Below the pieces are notes generated by a model, which was not told where the DNA came from, searched no databases, and saw nothing but the letters and a program-made list of their open reading frames with translations. A stretch of 64,000 bases of DNA, from assembly GCF_000515395.1 (NCBI RefSeq), contig NZ_KI911782.1, positions 496,001-560,000 on the forward strand, read 5' to 3'. The first letter of the stretch is position 1. Every line of letters begins with the position of its first letter. Origin of the DNA: Jiangella gansuensis DSM 44835. Lineage in GTDB: Bacteria; Actinomycetota; Actinomycetes; Jiangellales; Jiangellaceae. Made by a program: the position numbers and the translations under genes. Shown piece after piece: positions 61,861 through 64,000 of the stretch.

Positions 61861-61893
61861 GACGTGTCGGCCCTTGGCTCGAACCGACACGTC
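61861..61893. promoter_or_regulatory. Perfect 10-bp-arm hairpin upstream of the GAF-ANTAR gene
   Basis: GACGTGTCGG (61861-61870) and CCGACACGTC (61884-61893) surround a 13-base loop. The rest of 61723-62077 holds no credible gene. ANTAR proteins act on paired hairpins in leaders; this single hairpin could be a terminator or part of such a site. Confidence 0.4.
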
Positions 61894-62077
61894 TAGCCGA
61901 AGCTCCGTCGCGCGCCGAAACGGCGGCTTGCTGTAACGTACCCGCTCGACGAATTGACATGTGCCCGCCTGCGTGTTCTACAGGCATGGGGCGACGAACG
62001 ACCTGTCGCTGCGTTTCCGTGGTGAAGTCTCGTTGGGATCGCCGACACCTTGAGGGCTGTGGGAGGGGGCAACCGAG

Positions 62078-62773
62078 GTGATGGACCGCTATCAGTTCAA
62101 CCGACTCTTGGCCGAGGCAGCGCGCGACATGGCGGACGAGCCGGGCACGCAGCTCACATTGGACCGGGCTGTTCTGATGGCCACCGACATCATCGAGAAC
62201 TGCGACCTTGCCGGAATCTCCCTCGTCCACCGGAGCGGGATCGACACCCCCGCCGCCAGTCACAAACAACTCCGGCAGATCGACGAGTTGCAGTACGAGC
62301 TGAACGAAGGTCCCTGCCTCGATGCTCTGAAACAGACCGACGTGTTGGCCGTCACCAACCTGGCCGAAGACCCCCGCTGGCCGAACTGGGGGCCCCGCAT
62401 CGCCGCCGAGCTCGACATCCACTCCTCGATGAGCTTCCGGCTCTTCACGACCGGCGAGAACCTGGGTGCGCTTAACCTCTACGCCACCAAGATCGACGCC
62501 TTCAGTCACGAGGATCTCCTCGACGGGCTCGCGTTGGCCGCTCACGCAGCAGTCGCGCTGGCGGCGGCCGTCGAGGAGGACCATCTGCACCGAGCGTTGG
62601 ATACCCGCCGCATGATTGGCGAGGCGACCGGCATTCTCCGCGAACGCTACGGCCTCACCACCGGCCAGGCATGGGGCGTCCTGCGCCGCATCTCCTCCCA
62701 TCACAACATCAAGCTCCACCAGGTGGCCGAGCAACTCGTCGACATCGGCACTCTCCCCGACAGCAGCGGATGA
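62078..62773 (+). CDS. GAF-ANTAR regulator (RNA-binding antiterminator)
   Basis: A 231-residue protein. The GAF sensory domain spans about residues 25-160 (CDLAGISLVHRSG, ELNEGPCLDALKQTDVLAVTNL, FRLFTTGENLGALNLYATK). The C-terminal ANTAR domain is ALDTRRMIGEATGILRERYGLTTGQAWGVLRRISSHHNIKLHQVAEQLVDIG. ANTAR domains bind hairpin RNA to prevent termination. GTG 62078 and ATG 62081 are both usable starts. No partner histidine kinase is nearby. Confidence 0.9.
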   Translation: MMDRYQFNRLLAEAARDMADEPGTQLTLDRAVLMATDIIENCDLAGISLVHRSGIDTPAASHKQLRQIDELQYELNEGPCLDALKQTDVLAVTNLAEDPRWPNWGPRIAAELDIHSSMSFRLFTTGENLGALNLYATKIDAFSHEDLLDGLALAAHAAVALAAAVEEDHLHRALDTRRMIGEATGILRERYGLTTGQAWGVLRRISSHHNIKLHQVAEQLVDIGTLPDSSG

Positions 62774-62927
62774 TCGGATGGCTCGAACCGAGCCAGCAGG
62801 TGTGCGCCAGAATCTCGGCCGCGTTGAGCGAGGCGGAACGCACTCTCATGCCGATGACCGGCGGGGCCCTCTGACGGTCCACGCTGGTTGAGGCTGGTTC
62901 GACCGACAGAGACGGGCCCAGCTCAGA

Positions 62928-63992
62928 TCATGGGAGCAGTCGGTAGAAGCGCCAGTAGTCGGTGTCGATCGGCAGGGTCTGCACATCGCGGAAGCCTGCC
63001 TGGAGGGCATAGTGACGAAGCACCGAGGGGCGCATCACGGCCCCGGTGGCCGCGGTCTGAGGGTCTGCCATGGCGCCGGGTAGGCAGGAAACCACGCTCC
63101 AGCCGTACTCGGTTCGTTCCCGGAGCGAGGCGGGTGCGGCGAACTCCTCGTTGACCAACCCGTCGACCACGAGCATGATCCCGTCCTGGGCGAGGATCTG
63201 CCGGGCGGCACCGAGCGCGTCGACGGGCCGCGACATGTCGTGCAGGGCCTCGAAGATGGTCACCAGGTCATACCCGCCCGGATTCCCGAGGTTGGCGGCG
63301 TCAGCGACTGAGAACGTCACGCGATCGGCCACGCCGGACCGTTCGGCATTCCGGCGAGCGGCGGTGATGGCGTCGGGGTCGAGGTCAACGCCGTCCACGT
63401 GGACGCTGGGGTACGCGCGCGCCATGGCGATGCTCGACCAGCCGGTGCCGCACGCCACGTCGGCGACCCGTGCCGGCGGTTCTGCCCGTAGCCGGACGTC
63501 GACGTCGGCGATCGCGGGAAGCCATTCGTTGCCGAGCAGGTTGATGAACCGGGACCGGTTGGGGTCCGCCCGACCCTCCGGCTCCCACGGCAGGGGCGGC
63601 GGCGCATTCCCAGCTCGGAACGCATCCACCAGCTGCGGAAGCCGGCGCCCAGCGCGCACGAGGTCCACTGCGACGTGGGCCTCGTACCGGACATCGTCGG
63701 GGTCGGCGAGGACAGGGATGTGCTCCGCCGGCAACCGGTACCGCCGAACGAGCGGGTCCGCCCGCGGTTCGTCGACATCGATGAGTCCGCTCACCGCGTG
63801 CTGCTCGAGCCATTCACGTGCGTAACGCTCGGCTGTCCCCGTCCGGTCGGCAAGCTGCGAGGAGCTGGCCGGACCACCCTCTGCCAGCGCCCGGTACAGC
63901 CCGAGCCGTACGCCGAGGTAGATCGTGTACAGCTCCAACGCCGCAACGGCACTGTTGGACATCCGCTCGCGCAGGGCCTCCGTGCGGTCCAC
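62928..63992 (-). CDS. Class I SAM-dependent methyltransferase with N-terminal winged-helix domain
   Basis: A 354-residue enzyme. Residues 15-95 form a winged-helix dimerisation-like domain (YTIYLGVRLGLYRALAEGG, SQLADRTGTAERYAREWLEQHAVSGLI). The Rossmann part has RVADVACGTGWSSIAMARAYP (motif I), VDGVDLDPDAITAARRNAE, YDLVTIFEALHDMSRPVDAL and ILAQDGIMLVVDGLV. This architecture is shared with SAM methyltransferases acting on small molecules. The start is ATG 63992, close to the window edge. Confidence 0.87.
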   Translation of the reverse strand: MDRTEALRERMSNSAVAALELYTIYLGVRLGLYRALAEGGPASSSQLADRTGTAERYAREWLEQHAVSGLIDVDEPRADPLVRRYRLPAEHIPVLADPDDVRYEAHVAVDLVRAGRRLPQLVDAFRAGNAPPPLPWEPEGRADPNRSRFINLLGNEWLPAIADVDVRLRAEPPARVADVACGTGWSSIAMARAYPSVHVDGVDLDPDAITAARRNAERSGVADRVTFSVADAANLGNPGGYDLVTIFEALHDMSRPVDALGAARQILAQDGIMLVVDGLVNEEFAAPASLRERTEYGWSVVSCLPGAMADPQTAATGAVMRPSVLRHYALQAGFRDVQTLPIDTDYWRFYRLLP

Positions 63993-64000
63993 GCCGGGAC

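Overview
The window is very GC-rich with actinobacterial codon use, GTG starts, GTGA/ATGA/TGATG translational couplings, a DtxR/IdeR-type iron box, an HxlR/IclR/TetR-rich regulator set and a pSAM2-like integrative element. This fits a soil or plant-associated filamentous actinomycete. A Jiangella-like genus is only a guess; no rRNA is present to decide it. Most of the window is accessory chromosome.

Layout. 1-2120: end of a histidine-utilisation (hut) operon on the minus strand. 2146-3344: a nucleotidyltransferase/HEPN module whose HEPN gene is broken by a 163-bp MITE. 3474-9282: small enzymes and regulators (DUF72, a deleted endonuclease pseudogene, a VOC/TetR divergon, a Fur homologue, membrane proteins, a methyltransferase, an EEP hydrolase). 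9378-12111: an MFS exporter and a QOR2-like reductase/HxlR divergon. 12294-19682: an operon of IclR regulator, FAD oxidoreductase, ABC sugar importer without its own ATPase, and a Tat-exported protein. It is followed by a decay zone (19667-22124) of gene fragments and a three-times-frameshifted ATPase. 22196-28041: TetR regulators, a FetB-like permease, cobalamin adenosyltransferase, a nonsense-mutated MBL hydrolase, a metallopeptidase and a membrane-anchored phosphoesterase.

28265-38254 is a 9,990-bp integrative element in the 3' half of tRNA-Asp, flanked by 44-bp direct repeats. It has int, xis, a HUH-type rep, a GntR/KorSA-like repressor, a structured non-coding region that could be an origin, and cargo of toxin-antitoxin modules (HigBA with a fused metalloprotease, VapBC) plus unknown genes. 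It carries no FtsK-like tra gene.

38502-44455: an ArsR-SRPBCC-RibD operon; a divergon of a noncanonical Nramp-related transporter and GntR facing a FAD oxidoreductase, with twin TGGTATACCR operators; and a second PIN/Phd pair. 44574-52950 is a six-gene siderophore operon with the rhbABCDEF gene order. It is predicted to make a citrate-bis-hydroxamate (schizokinen-type) siderophore from diaminobutyrate under iron-box control. 53213-64000: a septum-formation-like protein, an M14 carboxypeptidase, a pterin-dehydratase-like/VOC fusion, a PHP protein, an MFS/TetR pair, a hydrolase, a BBE-type FAD oxidase, tRNA-Lys, a GAF-ANTAR regulator and a methyltransferase.

Scattered between genes are palindromic elements bounded by a GATCA motif. 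At least five copies belong to one family (AAATGATCACGT next to a roughly 20-bp-arm hairpin). A different 24-bp-arm hairpin lies inside the start of the siderophore gene rhbC.
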